The notes below the pieces were generated by a model. That model had not been told where the DNA came from. It made no database searches and saw only the letters and a list, made by a program, of their open reading frames with translations. From the NCBI GenBank assembly GCA_030761205.1, contig JAULJL010000010.1:2237001-2301000 (forward strand): DNA of 64,000 nucleotides. The letters are read 5' to 3'. Both the position numbers and the translations under genes were made by a program. The DNA comes from Fremontodendron californicum. Its lineage: Eukaryota > Streptophyta > Magnoliopsida > Malvales > Malvaceae. The stretch's first letter is position 1. Every line of letters starts with the position of its first letter. Positions 22,830 through 33,786 of this stretch are shown piece by piece.

Positions 22830-23740
22830 AAATAGCAATCTTTATTGTTGCAACTTGCAAATAACTAAACCTTTGATATAATTTTAATAACTTTTTATAT
22901 GATTTTCTTAACTTTTGGTATAATTTTTATTTTGGCAATATTTTATATATTTTGGTAGCTTTTATTAATGTATATTCGTTAACTCTTGATATAATTTTGA
23001 TAACCTATTGATAAACTTTAATATAATTTTAATAACTTTAATATAATTTTGATATCCTTTAATATAATTTCAATAACTTTTGATATAATTTTCATAACAT
23101 TTGTAATAGTTTTGATAACATTTGATATAACTATTTAAAAAAAAAATCAATTACACAATAAACATTTATAAAATAAACACATATTATACAATTAATAATA
23201 TACATATTATACAATAAATATTAATAAAAAATTTCAATTACACAATAAACATATATTATACAATAAATATTAATAAAAATTTTATTACACAATAAACACA
23301 TAAATCACACAATAAATATTAATAAAATAAACAGAATAAAAAAAAAACATATTATAAAATAAATACATAAATCACACAATAAACATTTACAAAATAAACA
23401 CATATTATACAATTAATAATATATATTATAAAATAAATATTAAAAAAATCAATTACATAATAAATACATAAACCACACACAAATAAACACATATTATACA
23501 ATTAATAATATGCATATTATACAATAAATATGAATAAAAAAAATTCAGTTACATTATAAACACATAAATCACACGATAAACACTTAAAAAATAAAAAGAA
23601 TAAAAAATATATATTATAAAATAAACACATAAATCACAAAATCAATAAAAAAATACATAAATCACAAAAAAAAAAAAAATAATTACACAATAAACACATA
23701 AATCACAAATCAATAAAAAATACATATTATAAAATAAATA
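22830..23740. repeat. Low-complexity degenerate tandem repeats
   Basis: The first part (about 22860-23140) consists of imperfect units around TTTTGATATAATTTTGATAAC. The second part (about 23140-23740) consists of units around ACACAATAAACACATA and ATTATACAATTAATAATA. No coding sequence was found. The array may be internal to the CACTA-like element that ends at 25999. Confidence 0.6.
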
Positions 23741-23749
23741 ATAAAATAT

Positions 23750-24049
23750 GAAAAAAAAAACTTATCAAAAACGTGGTGGAGGTGGTTGCATGCGGTGGAA
23801 GTGACTGCAAAGAGAAAGGAAAAGAAAAGAACAAAGAAAGAGAGAAGATAGGCGAGAGAGTACTTGCCCGTGGTAGGATGGCATCGGAGAGGCGACCGAA
23901 CGGCCAAACTGCTGCACCTGAACGGACAAAACGGGATTGGCTTGGTCGAGGGTCGGGTGGCGCGAGTGAGAAGAGAGAATAGAGAAAGAAGAAAGAATAA
24001 AAAAATAGAGGGGAGAGTAGAGAAAGAAAATAAAATTATAACCTATCAA
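23750..24049. other. Purine-rich segment of unknown origin
   Basis: A GAGGTGG/AAGAGAGAAG-rich tract, distinctly richer in G than its surroundings. It lies between the tandem array and CGACGAAATTT-type subterminal repeats. Open frames exist on both strands but match no family I know. Confidence 0.35.
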
Positions 24050-25999
24050 AACTTTTAGCGACGAAATTTCCGTCGTAAAAGAAATTGAAACATATTTTTT
24101 CCCTCCAACAATTTTTTTTTCCGATCGAAAAATGATTCAAGATTTTTTTTCCAAATTAAATTAATTAAAAGTATTTTTTTACGACGAAAATTTCATCGTT
24201 AAAAGATGAAAATTTCGTCGCAAAAAACTTGACGGAAGGTCCATGGTTCCCACAAAGTTTTTGTGACAAAGTTTAACAATGGAAAAATTCGTCGCTATAA
24301 TTCCTTCTCAAAAACTTAAATAAATCCATTTTTAAAAGTTTTAACCTTTTCCGACGGAATTCTGTCGAACAATGTACGTAGGGATGGCAAAACCCGAACC
24401 GACCGATGGATTTCGAACCGATCCAATCCGAATGGAGAGGTTTTTTTTTTTTGAACAATGGATGCGGGGCGGGGCGGGGCGGTTTTTTTTTGTTTGAAAG
24501 ACGGGTATGGATAGGGATGACAATGGAGCGGGGCGGGGGCGGATATTGCCTTATCCACCTCCACCCCATTCTTGCATGGATGTTGGAAACATCCACATCC
24601 ATGGATGTCGGTTACATCCATAACCGCTCCACGGTGCTCCACTCCATTACACCCAGATTTATATTAATTATTTTTAACTTAATATTGTAAAAAATTATAT
24701 TATAATTTATTCATGAACATAAATTTAGTATATAAAAATCTTTAATATAATATATATAATACATATATACTAAAAGTATAGATATAAAATATTAGTATAT
24801 ATATGATTTTAGTATATATATCTAATATATATTAAAAATATAAGGAAAAAATATAAAATATTTTAAAGGATAAAATATTAATTTCAAAGGTCGGGGCGGG
24901 GCGGAGTGGAGCAAGCATTTACCAAAACCACTCCGCTCCACCACGCTTCAAAAAAAAACCTCTCCATTCGGAGCGGATCGGTGCGAAATCCATCGGTCGG
25001 ATCGGGTTTTGCCATCCCTAGGTATGGAGCAGTTGCAGTATTTACCTGATCCGCCCCGCCCCGCCCCGACTAGTAAAATTACTATTTTACCCTTCCCTAA
25101 AAACCTAACATGTTTACTTTTTCTCTACAACTCCACCGCCGCTCCCTTTCCTTCTACTTTCCCTTTCCTTCTTCTCTAAAACATAGCTATATCATTACTC
25201 AAACCTGTGGATGAGTCACAAGATTTTATCAAGAGGTAGCAGTTCAACTTAGGTACTGCTTCTGCTATAGTCCAATCGAACAACCCAAGTAGGTACTGCT
25301 TCTGCTATAGTCCCTACAACTGCTTTTGATGCTGAAACTGTTGTTTGTTTGTCAGATGATAATTGATCAACTTGGGGTATACTTTTGGGGGATGTAGCTC
25401 CACTGCAAAATTACATTGGGTTTCTTCACCCTTTTTTTTTTACCTCTTCTCGAGGAATCGTTAGCCAAGTACTCTTTTGAATGCTTACATAGTCATACAT
25501 TCCTGAAGAGTTGAGGAAGGTTTTATCAAAATTGCAGAGTACATAGACATAAAAAAAAAAAAAAATCTTGAGATGTTTCTAATTTTTACCCTGCTCCAGA
25601 ATTGAAAGCCAATTATATCTTCTGATACATATCAGTTCAGCACAACTTGAAAAGATTAGGCTAACAGTTATTGCTGGGGAGCTTTCAGGTAGGCCTTTCA
25701 TTGTTAAATTGTTTTGTGTTTCGAACAAAAGAAGAATTACATAGTTGCATAAGAGAACTTTAAATTAGAAATAACTAATAAAAATCGGATGGGGCGGAGC
25801 GGGGCGGGGCGTAACCGACATCCATGGAGGTGGTAGTGGTATTGAAAATCCAATATCCACGGTGGAGCGGGGCGGGGGGCGGGGCAGAGTAGGTCACTGG
25901 CGGGGCGGGGGCGGATTTTACAAAATCCGCCCCCGCCCCGCTCCATTGCCATCCCTAAATGTACGCATTCCATCGATAAAAATATTTTCTCTTGTAGTG
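24050..25999. mobile_element. Right part of a CACTA (En/Spm-like) element, interrupted by a hAT cluster
   Basis: The right end at 25999 (TTTCTCTTGTAGTG) reads CACTACAAGAGAAA in reverse complement, the standard plant CACTA terminus. Subterminal copies of a CGACGAAATTTTCGTCG-like motif lie at 24058-24240 and 24288-24370. The left CACTA terminus was not found, so the element's start is unknown and may lie before 24050. A hAT element splits it at 24379. Confidence 0.6.
24379..25957. mobile_element. hAT-type composite element, E family (GCGGGGC-rich)
   Basis: The outer ends TAGGGATGGCAA and TTGCCATCCCTA are inverted repeats. The 8-bp duplication AATGTACG is exact (24371-24378 and 25958-25965). 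Inside, at 25010-25020, another TTTTGCCATCCCTA end pairs with the sequence at 24379 (AAACCCGAACCGACCGATGG facing CCATCGGTCGGATCGGG), and AGGGATGACAATGGAGCGG starts near 24512. This suggests nested or tandem copies of one family. The middle (25100-25780) is unrecognised and contains a 23-bp direct repeat. Confidence 0.75.
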
Positions 26000-26550
26000 A
26001 TATCATATTTCAAATTCGGCTCGATTCAGACCATACTCATCATTCGAATGAATAATTCGACCCTTTAACATATCTAATTTAATGCAACTCCGTCAAAAAA
26101 ATTTATTCTTTTTTTTTTTTTCGAAATAGTTAATTAACAAACTTTTTTCGTCATAGTTGCAGCAGCTTGTAACATGTACCAATACATGGACGAAGATCCA
26201 AAAATTAAAATGGCCCTCTATAATTATTGACTTTGTTAATATATAAATATTGTAGATACTCTTTTAGACATCAATTTTTCATTTCAAAAACAGAACCTGC
26301 CCAACCCAAGGAGGCAAGGAGGATGAGGTAGTCATCATTTTCACATACACAATAATTTACGTACCAAAAACCTTGGATAGCTTATAAAACCTTGATATGC
26401 AAGTAATTAAAAGGTACAAGTTTAATCTAATTCTAATTAATGACAAACGAGTTGTTTGGTTGAAATGTAAATTGATGTAAATTTTTATGGTATTAAATTT
26501 TTATACTAAGATCAATGGTTTAGATTCAAGCAGTATCACTACTGTTTTGC

Positions 26551-26590
<40 letters not shown>

Positions 26591-26816
26591 TTTATCGGTA
26601 TATATTAAGCTTTTAATTCTTACAAACAATAAACAACTAACCCATCAATTTTTTTTCCCAGCCAAAATTTTAAAATTATTGGTCCTTTAATTAATTTCAA
26701 GTTGTTGTTAGTTAGGAATTGACTTGGAATTTTATATCAAGGTTTGTTTGCTTTGGTTCTTTTATATATATATATATATATATAATATGTCAAGAGTTGA
26801 TACGTTTACTTATTTT

Positions 26817-26931
26817 TTTTTTTTTTTTGATAATTGGGTAAGGGTTGGGTAAGGGAAGGGGTTGCTTGGGTTTGAACCCAAGACTTCATGCCCCCAAGAC
26901 TCTTGGCCACTCAGCCAAGAGCTTGTTGGTG
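26817..26931 (-). mobile_element. tRNA-derived SINE (family S1) with perfect target duplication
   Basis: Read on the minus strand it starts CTCTTGGCTGAGTGGCCAAG, containing an RNA polymerase III A box (TGGCTGAGTGG). A B box (GGTTCAAACCC) follows about 30 bases later, and it ends in an A run. The target duplication ACGTTTACTTATTTT is exact over 15 bp (26802-26816 and 26932-26946). The head resembles a Leu/Ser-class tRNA. Confidence 0.88.
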
Positions 26932-27299
26932 ACGTTTACTTATTTTATGCAACTGATCTGTCGATTTTTTCTTTCTTTTCTAATGGTTAATAATTAATAA
27001 CAAATTAACTTAATTAGTCATAGTTGCATGAAGAAGAAGAGTGTAATATGTATTATGTTTTGCAAGGTAAAACTATAAAGTTTGGAAAACTTTAATTTAG
27101 CTAATTTGCTCTAAGAGGTCGAAATTATAATAAGATTAAACATATGGGAGATTGAAGAAAATCAGACTTTCAAAAATATAAATAAACCGAAACATCAAAC
27201 CATGGAGGAAAAGTTTCATTAGTTTTGGAATATTTAATATAAGAGGAAGACTGTATATCATGCTTAATTAACTAATCTTTGTGTTCATACTTAATATTT

Positions 27300-27317
27300 C
27301 CCCCCCCCCCCCCCCCC
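27300..27317 (+). repeat. Poly-C homopolymer (18 bases)
   Basis: Eighteen consecutive C residues about 310 bases upstream of the RPW8-reticulon start codon, striking in such AT-rich DNA. The exact length is uncertain in any sequencing data. Confidence 0.8.
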
Positions 27318-27557
27318 TTGAAATTAATATATAGCGGGGTTGTTTTCTCCCATTTTCATATAATGTCTTGAAGCTAGACTTTAGAAATAGCAAGTCCGAT
27401 TTGAATTTAATATAAAGGGGAAGGTTTCCTGGCAGATACACAGTGATATAATTAATTATCAGACCAGGTCAAATAAACATAAAATCAGGTCCTGGGGAAG
27501 GACATGGCAGATTCCAAGAAGCAAACTTCAAAATTTGAGTTTAACGTATTACCTACC

Positions 27558-27566
27558 TATATATAA
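27558..27566 (+). promoter_or_regulatory. Candidate TATA box of the RPW8-reticulon gene
   Basis: TATATATAA, 65-73 bases before the start codon at 27631. This is a plausible distance for a leader of about 40 bases. Confidence 0.5.
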
Positions 27567-27630
27567 TACCTTTACGTTCTCGTTTATGTAAAAGAAAAAC
27601 AAACTCCTTTGAGAAAGTAGTAATCCTGAA

Positions 27631-29093
27631 ATGAATGCTGCTGGGTTTCGTGATGCTGTTCCTGGAGTTGCTCTAGGAAGCACAGTTAACATATTAGTGG
27701 CAGCCATAAAAGATGCAATACAGACAGCCAATAGATTTAAACCCCTTCTCAATCACCTCAACGACACAGTTAATTGGATCACTCCCAGGATCAAGGAGAT
27801 CAGTCGGTCCACAGATTCACAGGAAATTGAGAGGTTGTTGAATCTGTTGAATCAAGCCAAGGAAACTGTTGATAAATGCTCTAGGGTAAGCTCTTGGAAC
27901 TATTACAAGAAGTACAAATTCGCCCAAGAGCTCTTTGAACTGGATAATTCTATTCGTACAACGTTGCAAGTATTCTTTCCGGTTATGATATTCGAAGATA
28001 CTAGACGAATTCTGGATTCTGTTGATGAATTGAAGCTAATGTTTTCAATTTTCTTTTATATTATGCTTGAAGATTTTCATTCAAGTGCAAAAAATACTGG
28101 TGGTATTATTTTTGATCTGATTCGATCCAAGGTTTCATTTGAAAATCTTGGATTGGAGAAAATTGTTCATTCTCAGCCTGCAGGTCAGTTCCTGGTCATC
28201 TTTACCTGATCTGCTTGCTTATGTTCCTATCCCTCCCTCCTGATTTTTTGGTATTTGAGATTGCCAGGATTGAACTCTAGTCGCTGAAACTAAGAGTTTG
28301 CTCAAGCTTTTGTTTTGTTGCAGAGATTGTAAACGACATAGCTCTATGGAAGAGAAAGAAGCTAAGCGGATCGCTTCTCGTCAGCTCAACTGCAACATGG
28401 CTATTGCAGCAAGTTTATGAATACAACTTTCTCACTATTGCTTCATGGGTGGCCATTTTCATTATTACTTCATTGTTCATTTGGAGATATGCAAATCGGT
28501 TTCTTGACCAGTGAGTAGTTTCATTTCCAAAAGTTTAATCTCAATTTTCTTTTATCTTCCTCTCTCATCACTGCTCTTTTTAATCTCGATCAGAGAAGAA
28601 GCAACCAAATCCAGATTGGAAAAACTCCGAGAGCAGGTTGCCATGGAGACTGCAAACGCTTGTTGGGAAGTGACTGATAAACTAATAAGATGGATATTTT
28701 ATGTGACTGATGTTGAGACAAAATGGTTTGTATTTCCACAAACGATTGCCTTTCTACTACTTTTCTCCTACGGGGGAAGCTTCTTTGATCTGCCAACAGT
28801 TTGTAGAGGTAAATAATATATACTTACTATATATAATATATATATTGACAACTTCAGTATTATGGCCTCAATTAATTGCATGTTTAACCTTTTTTTTCTT
28901 TCTGCTGTTGCTGTTGTGTGTTGCAGCTGTTATGATGGTTACAACAATTCCTGTAACGTTGGCAAAGCACGGGGATCGAATTAAGCCTCTTGGAAGCATG
29001 GTGGGAAAAGTCTACGAGATGCTTGAGGAGAAGATAACCAATACAATGAAGAACGACGTTGGTATAAAGAGGAGATCAAGAAGAAGAAATTAA
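27631..29093 (+). CDS. RPW8 domain-reticulon domain fusion protein
   Basis: Four exons, 27631-28183, 28324-28510, 28594-28808 and 28927-29093. All have GT-AG borders with matching phases (1, 2, 1), giving an uninterrupted 373-residue product. Residues 1 to about 150 match the RPW8 domain (PF05659): a hydrophobic N-terminal helix (GVALGSTVNILVAAI), RFKPLLNHL, ITPRIKEI, EIERLLNLL, VDKCSRVSSWNYYKKYKFAQ and ELDNSIRTTLQVF. RPW8 proteins give resistance to powdery mildew at the extrahaustorial membrane. The same fold is the CC-R domain of ADR1/NRG1 helper receptors. From about residue 185 the protein is a reticulon: LWKRKKLSGSLL, a first hydrophobic hairpin (TIASWVAIFIITSLFIW), a charged loop, a second hairpin (TIAFLLLFSYGGSFFDL, then VMMVTTIPVTL) and the family's KHGDRIKPL end. 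Reticulons bend tubular ER membrane. The tail is basic (KRRSRRRN). I infer an ER-membrane protein linked to immunity. The order of domains is seen directly, but the function is not. Confidence 0.85.
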
Positions 29094-29119
29094 AGAAACA
29101 AAGCTGATATTTATAAAAC

Positions 29120-29205
29120 CCGGACTTAATTAAGTTAGTTTATGCAGTTATTTTTAAGAGGTAACATCCAACAAGTTTAGAGTTCAAATTCTAGCACTTC
29201 CTTTG
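29120..29205 (+). mobile_element. SINE family S2, copy 2
   Basis: It shares the order TTAATTAAGTTAGTTTATGC (A-box region), TTTTTAAGAGGTAACATCC and GAGTTCAAATTC (B-box region) with the copy at 12194. It lies just after the stop codon of the RPW8-reticulon gene, so it probably forms part of its 3' UTR. Confidence 0.55.
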
Positions 29206-29512
29206 TAAAATATATATATATATATATATAGTAATCATTGATCTTGGTTTCAAACTCTGGCATATTTGGTTTGATCAAAATCATGAGATCATCATCAACA
29301 CATTTGGTAAATTAATTTAGTTAATTTCTTACGTGGTACAAGAATAAAAAATTGTCCTATAGTCTTGCAAGTTGCAAATAACTTATAAAATTTGTGGCAT
29401 ACATTATTTGATTCAATATGAGAAAATAAACTTCATTAATGTATGATAAAATCCTTGTTATATTAATAATCCATTTAAAATAAATGGTGTACATGTTTCA
29501 TAGATATCTTTT

Positions 29513-29885
29513 TTTTTGTGTTGCTAATTCAAAGTAAATTATTGATAAGATGTAATAAAAGGAGAGCAAGCTCTCACAAAAGTACATCATGAGACAAACA
29601 AAGAATTGTAGAAAATGTTTCATATATATCTTGGTCGGGTGGATTGTTTGAGAGAATTGTAGAAAATTTAATCATGAATATCCAGCCACTCTCCAACAAA
29701 GAATAACACAGAGCCCTTATCCCACAGGCTAAATTAATCATGATATATGGTCGTATTGGGAGATGGAAGCGAGTTTGAAAGGGATATCCACGAATTTGTC
29801 CCAAATTCAAACAAATTCTTTGAGACAAAAATCACGAATTTTGGGTGTAGTTCTCTGAGAAATGAAGAAATGATTGGGTTTTAAT
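29513..29885 (-). mobile_element. Possible LINE 3' end fragment
   Basis: It starts on the plus strand with a T run followed by GTGTTGCTAATTC and an AAGCTCTCAC motif, in the same arrangement as the LINE tail at 21126 (T run, GTTGCTAAATC, AAACTCTCAA). The minus-strand frame at 29574-29828 shows no domain I can name. Confidence 0.35.
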
Positions 29886-30834
29886 TCTCTAAACTAAAAC
29901 ATAAAAATACCAATTTTTTTTTTTTTTCAGAATCTAATTAGTTAATTCATGTTATTTGTTCTAAATTAAGTTTGGGGTTAATTAAGTAAATTAGGGTTAA
30001 TACCTTATTTATTATCCAAAATTGAATATATATCCACTTATCATGCCACATTTGTAAAAAGTGACATCTAAATAACCAAATTTAAGATATCATGCTATTT
30101 GACAGCGCGTAAGTGACGTGCACTTGTTAATTTTCATCAAAAATTATTTTTATTTATTAAATTTAAAAACGTTTTATTTTGATTTGAAACAAATTAAAAT
30201 TTTAATGTTTACGTAACAATCAATTAATTTGATCCTAAATCGAGAATTTAATCAATTCGCCGGCCATGATTTTTTTTGAATCGAATCTTTTGCTCCTTTC
30301 AACCTCCGTTTCCTTCCTAGAAAGTAATACACCGAGAGAAAACACAAACTCTTCCAGATCTTCCAAATTTTAAGCTCACCCCAAATGACAAGTATTTATT
30401 TTTTGTTAATTGCCTTTTTTTTTAAGAAAATAATGAAAAGAAAAACATATAATTGACCATTGATTCATTAGGTAATCGAGGTTTTAAAATCGAGTTGTTG
30501 ATATGAAAATTTGAGTTTGTTTCAGTTTTTTTATCTTATGAGAAAGTCAAAGGAAGAACAAATTCGGCTAAATCTGGTCAAGTAAAGGGCTGGTGCTATT
30601 TTTTTTAGAAAGAGAAGAATTTTTTTTAGGAAAATCAAATCCATTAAACATTTACTTTCCATGTGGATGATGACGTGTGTACAAATTTGCAACGTGGCAA
30701 TTGTTGGTAGAGTTAACAGAGAGTGTGGAAAAATTATTATATACTCTTCCCACCACATAAACGATAAGTCCGGTCAATAAAATTAAATTAAATCATATTT
30801 TTGTTACATATCATATTTATTCTTCGTAAAAAAT

Positions 30835-32375
30835 TAGTTTTTATAAGAAAAAAGGTCTTTTTATTTTAATATAGCTAAAAAAAAAATTATTTATCAAAAT
30901 ACCGCTCTTTTCAAATTAATTCCCAAAATTCGTTTGTTTTTAATCAGTTGGGAAATCGCCATGGCCCATGGCGATTTCCCAACTGAAAATTTTCAATTTT
31001 TTTTTCCCATTGGGAAATCGCCACCCACAAATTTGTGAATTTCCCTTTGGTAAGTTTTACCTTTTTTTAATTCTTTTAATAAATAATAAAATTTAAATAA
31101 AATTTATATAATTTTAAATTTTAAAAAATAAAGATTTAATAATTTTAATATATAATTTTTATCCATGGTGGTAGAAGTGTTCATGGGCCGGGCCGGACTC
31201 ATGTATGGTATCAACACCACATTTGCTTGCCCGAGCCACAGTGGCAATTTTTCAACATTTATTTATTTATTTTTTAATTTTATAAAATTATAAAAATTAT
31301 ATAATTTTTAATTTTAAAAAATAAAAATATAACAATTTACCAAAAATTAAAAAATTATATTCGTAATTAGACCTGTTCATGGGCCGGGCCGCGACCCGAA
31401 ATTTTTTCCCTTGCCCAAGCCCATTTGGAGTCGTGCCGACCCGAAAGCTCATTTCACTATTAAAAATATATTTTTATATATTTTATAATTTTTTGAATTT
31501 TGTTATTTAATTTTTTTTAAATTAAAAATTATATAATTTTTATTTAAAATTTATTATTTAATAAAATTACAAAAACACTTGTCCAAGCCCGGACTAATAC
31601 GACACTCTGGTTGGCCTTTCTCCCGGATGTCCATTTATTACGAATACAAGTTGAAAGAATTCGATTGACATTACGGATAGACCTGCTTATGGGCTGGGCA
31701 GCCCGTCCGGCCAGGCCCGGATCACTATTTAGATATTAAAATAATTAAATTCAGGCCCGCGAGCCGGGCCTTGGCAAGGAAATTGAAAAATTTCGAGTCG
31801 CGGCCCGGCCCATGAGCAGGCCTAATTACGAATATAATTTTTTAATTTTTGGTAAATTGTTATATTTTTATTTTTATTTTTTTAAAATTAAAAATTATAT
31901 AATTTTTATAATTTTATAAAATTAAAAAATAAATAAATGTTGAAAAATTGCCACCGTGGCTCGGGCAAGCAAATGTGGTGTTGATACCATACATGAGCCC
32001 GGCCCGGCCCATGAATACTTCTACCACCATGGATAAAAATTATATATTAAAATTATTAAATCTTTATTTTTTAAATTTTAAATTATATAATTTTTATTTA
32101 AATTTTATTATTTATTAAAAGAATTAAAAAAAAAGGTAAAACTTACCTTTGGGAAAAAAAATTGAAAATTTTAGTTGGAAAATCGCCATGGCCCATGGCG
32201 ATTTCCGAACTGGTATTTTAAAAAAAATTAAAAATTTCAGTTGAAAAATCGCCATGGGCCATGGCGATTTCCCAACTGATTTAAAAAAAAACGGATTTTT
32301 AGAATTAAACTGAAAAGAACGGTATTTTGGTAAAAAAAAAAATTTAGCTATATTTAGATAAAAAAAACTAAGAAA
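30835..32375. repeat. Giant inverted repeat (about 0.5-kb arms)
   Basis: The left arm (about 30835-31375) and right arm (about 31826-32375) are near reverse complements over long stretches. For example, CAAATGTGGTGTTGATACC on the right faces GGTATCAACACCACATTTG on the left, and ACCATGGATAAAAATTATAT faces ATATAATTTTTATCCATGGT. Each arm also contains short perfect palindromes centred on GCCATGGCCCATGGC (30945-30985, 32173-32212 and 32238-32278). The spacer and inner arm ends contain D-family hAT sequence. A transcript would fold into a long hairpin. Confidence 0.8.
31678..31824. mobile_element. hAT-type MITE, D family, copy 3
   Basis: The ends TAGACCTGCTTATGGGC and CCCATGAGCAGGCCTA are inverted. 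The flanks ATTACGGA (31670-31677) and ATTACGAA (31825-31832) match at 7 of 8 bases. It lies in the centre of the giant inverted repeat. A related left end also occurs at about 31370. Confidence 0.65.
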
Positions 32376-32873
32376 AAAATAAAAAACAAAAAAAAAATGT
32401 TATGTTCTTCATTTCTTCTTTTTATCTTTTAAGAAAAAAAAAATAGAACAAAATAAAAAAAAATAAAACAATAAATATAACGTAAAAGAAAATTATGATG
32501 TGATTTAATATTATTTGTTGGACCCATCAATCGTGAAAAAGACCTGCGTAATAATTTTTGGAGCGTGAGAGACACGTTTCATTTTCTGTTGCTATTTGTT
32601 TTGAATTGAACATTTTCAAAAACGTTTAATAAAAAATATAATATATATTATATATATGTATATATTAATGGCAAAATAAAAAGAAAAATAACAGTAGTAG
32701 TAGTAGCAAGAAACAAATAAAAAAACACTAATATTATTCTAATTTAAAGTTTGCACTTTAATTTTTTAGTTTATAGATAATAATAATAATATATAGACAA
32801 ACTTTAGACTTCAGAATTTAAGGATTCGATCTCTAATTTGTATGGTTTTAGTTTATTTTGTTTTTTAGTCTAA

Positions 32874-33129
32874 GGGTTTGTTTAACAGCAATGCTAAACT
32901 AGTATTGTTATTGAAAAAAGTTTGGGTTAAAAAAATGTGGTAAAAAATTATGTTTTAAAAACTTTTAAGTCTTTAGTATTACTGTGAAAAAGTGTTGTAG
33001 AAAATTAAAATGTAAAAAAAATATGTTTAAAAAAAAAAGTGTAAAGATGTGAGGATAATAATGTCATTTTATCCAAAAGCCAACTTTTAAAGCTCAAAAG
33101 CTGTGACAGAAGCAATACTAAATAAAGCC
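32874..33129. repeat. PIF/Harbinger-like MITE, F family, copy 2
   Basis: It starts GGGTTTGTTTAACAGCAATG and ends AATACTAAATAAAGCC, and is flanked by TAA on both sides (32871-32873 and 33130-33132). TNA duplications are typical of PIF/Harbinger elements. Confidence 0.7.
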
Positions 33130-33132
33130 TAA

Positions 33133-33786
33133 GGCCTAGTTTAGCATTACTGTTGCGATTTGAAAAAACTTGGTTTGGAAAAAGTGTGTTTGAAAAGTGT
33201 TGTGAAAATGTGTGATTTGAAATTTTTTAGTATTTAGCATTACTGTGAAAAACTACGGTGTATAATTAAAATGACTAAAAAATAAATAATATTTAAAAGT
33301 ACAAAATAAATCATTTTTAATATTAGTAAATTAATAAGATGTATAAAAAATAATTGTGTGACTTAATAATACAAACTTATACAAAAATAAAATTTTCAAA
33401 TTTTATTAAAAAATTAAATTATTTAAAATTAAAAAATAAATAGTTATATTCTCTTCATATTTTTATTTTAAGTTAAAAAAATATCAATAATATAGAATTT
33501 TATATACTTAGAAAAATAAAAGAATAATTTTATTCAAAAAATGAACAAAATTAACTAGGGGATAATTTTGTCATAATTTTTTAATAGAAAGGGTATTTGT
33601 TAATTTTCTCTTCAAACCATGGTTTGCAAACCACAAAAGCTCCATTTTTCTGGCTTTTAGGTTTGGTTCAAAATTAACGTTCAAAAAGTGCTTTCACAAA
33701 AAAAAAAAAAAAAAAACCTAATTGTTTAGCATTGCTTGACTATCAAAACCAACTTTCCGACAGTCAGAGCAATTCTAAACGCAGCC
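33133..33786. repeat. PIF/Harbinger-like MITE, F family, copy 3
   Basis: It starts GGCCTAGTTTAGCATTACTG and ends AATTCTAAACGCAGCC. TAA flanks lie at 33130-33132 (shared with copy 2) and 33787-33789. It is longer than copy 2, with an AT-rich centre. Confidence 0.7.

Larger units (their letters stand above)
26003..27557. other. Intergenic region upstream of the RPW8-reticulon gene
   Basis: No gene was recognised. It contains AT microsatellites (26555-26588 and 26763-26784), a SINE at 26817-26931 and an 18-base C run at 27300-27317. Confidence 0.6.

Noticed and set aside
23140..23740. CRISPR-like regularly spaced repeats
   Set aside because: Units are degenerate, AT-only and without unique spacers, and the context is eukaryotic.
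23765..24049. Open frames on both strands in the purine-rich segment
   Set aside because: They are mutually overlapping, compositionally biased and match no family.
26817..26931. Functional tRNA gene on the minus strand
   Set aside because: A and B boxes are present, but no cloverleaf with acceptor-stem pairing follows. The poly(A) tail and 15-bp duplication show a SINE.
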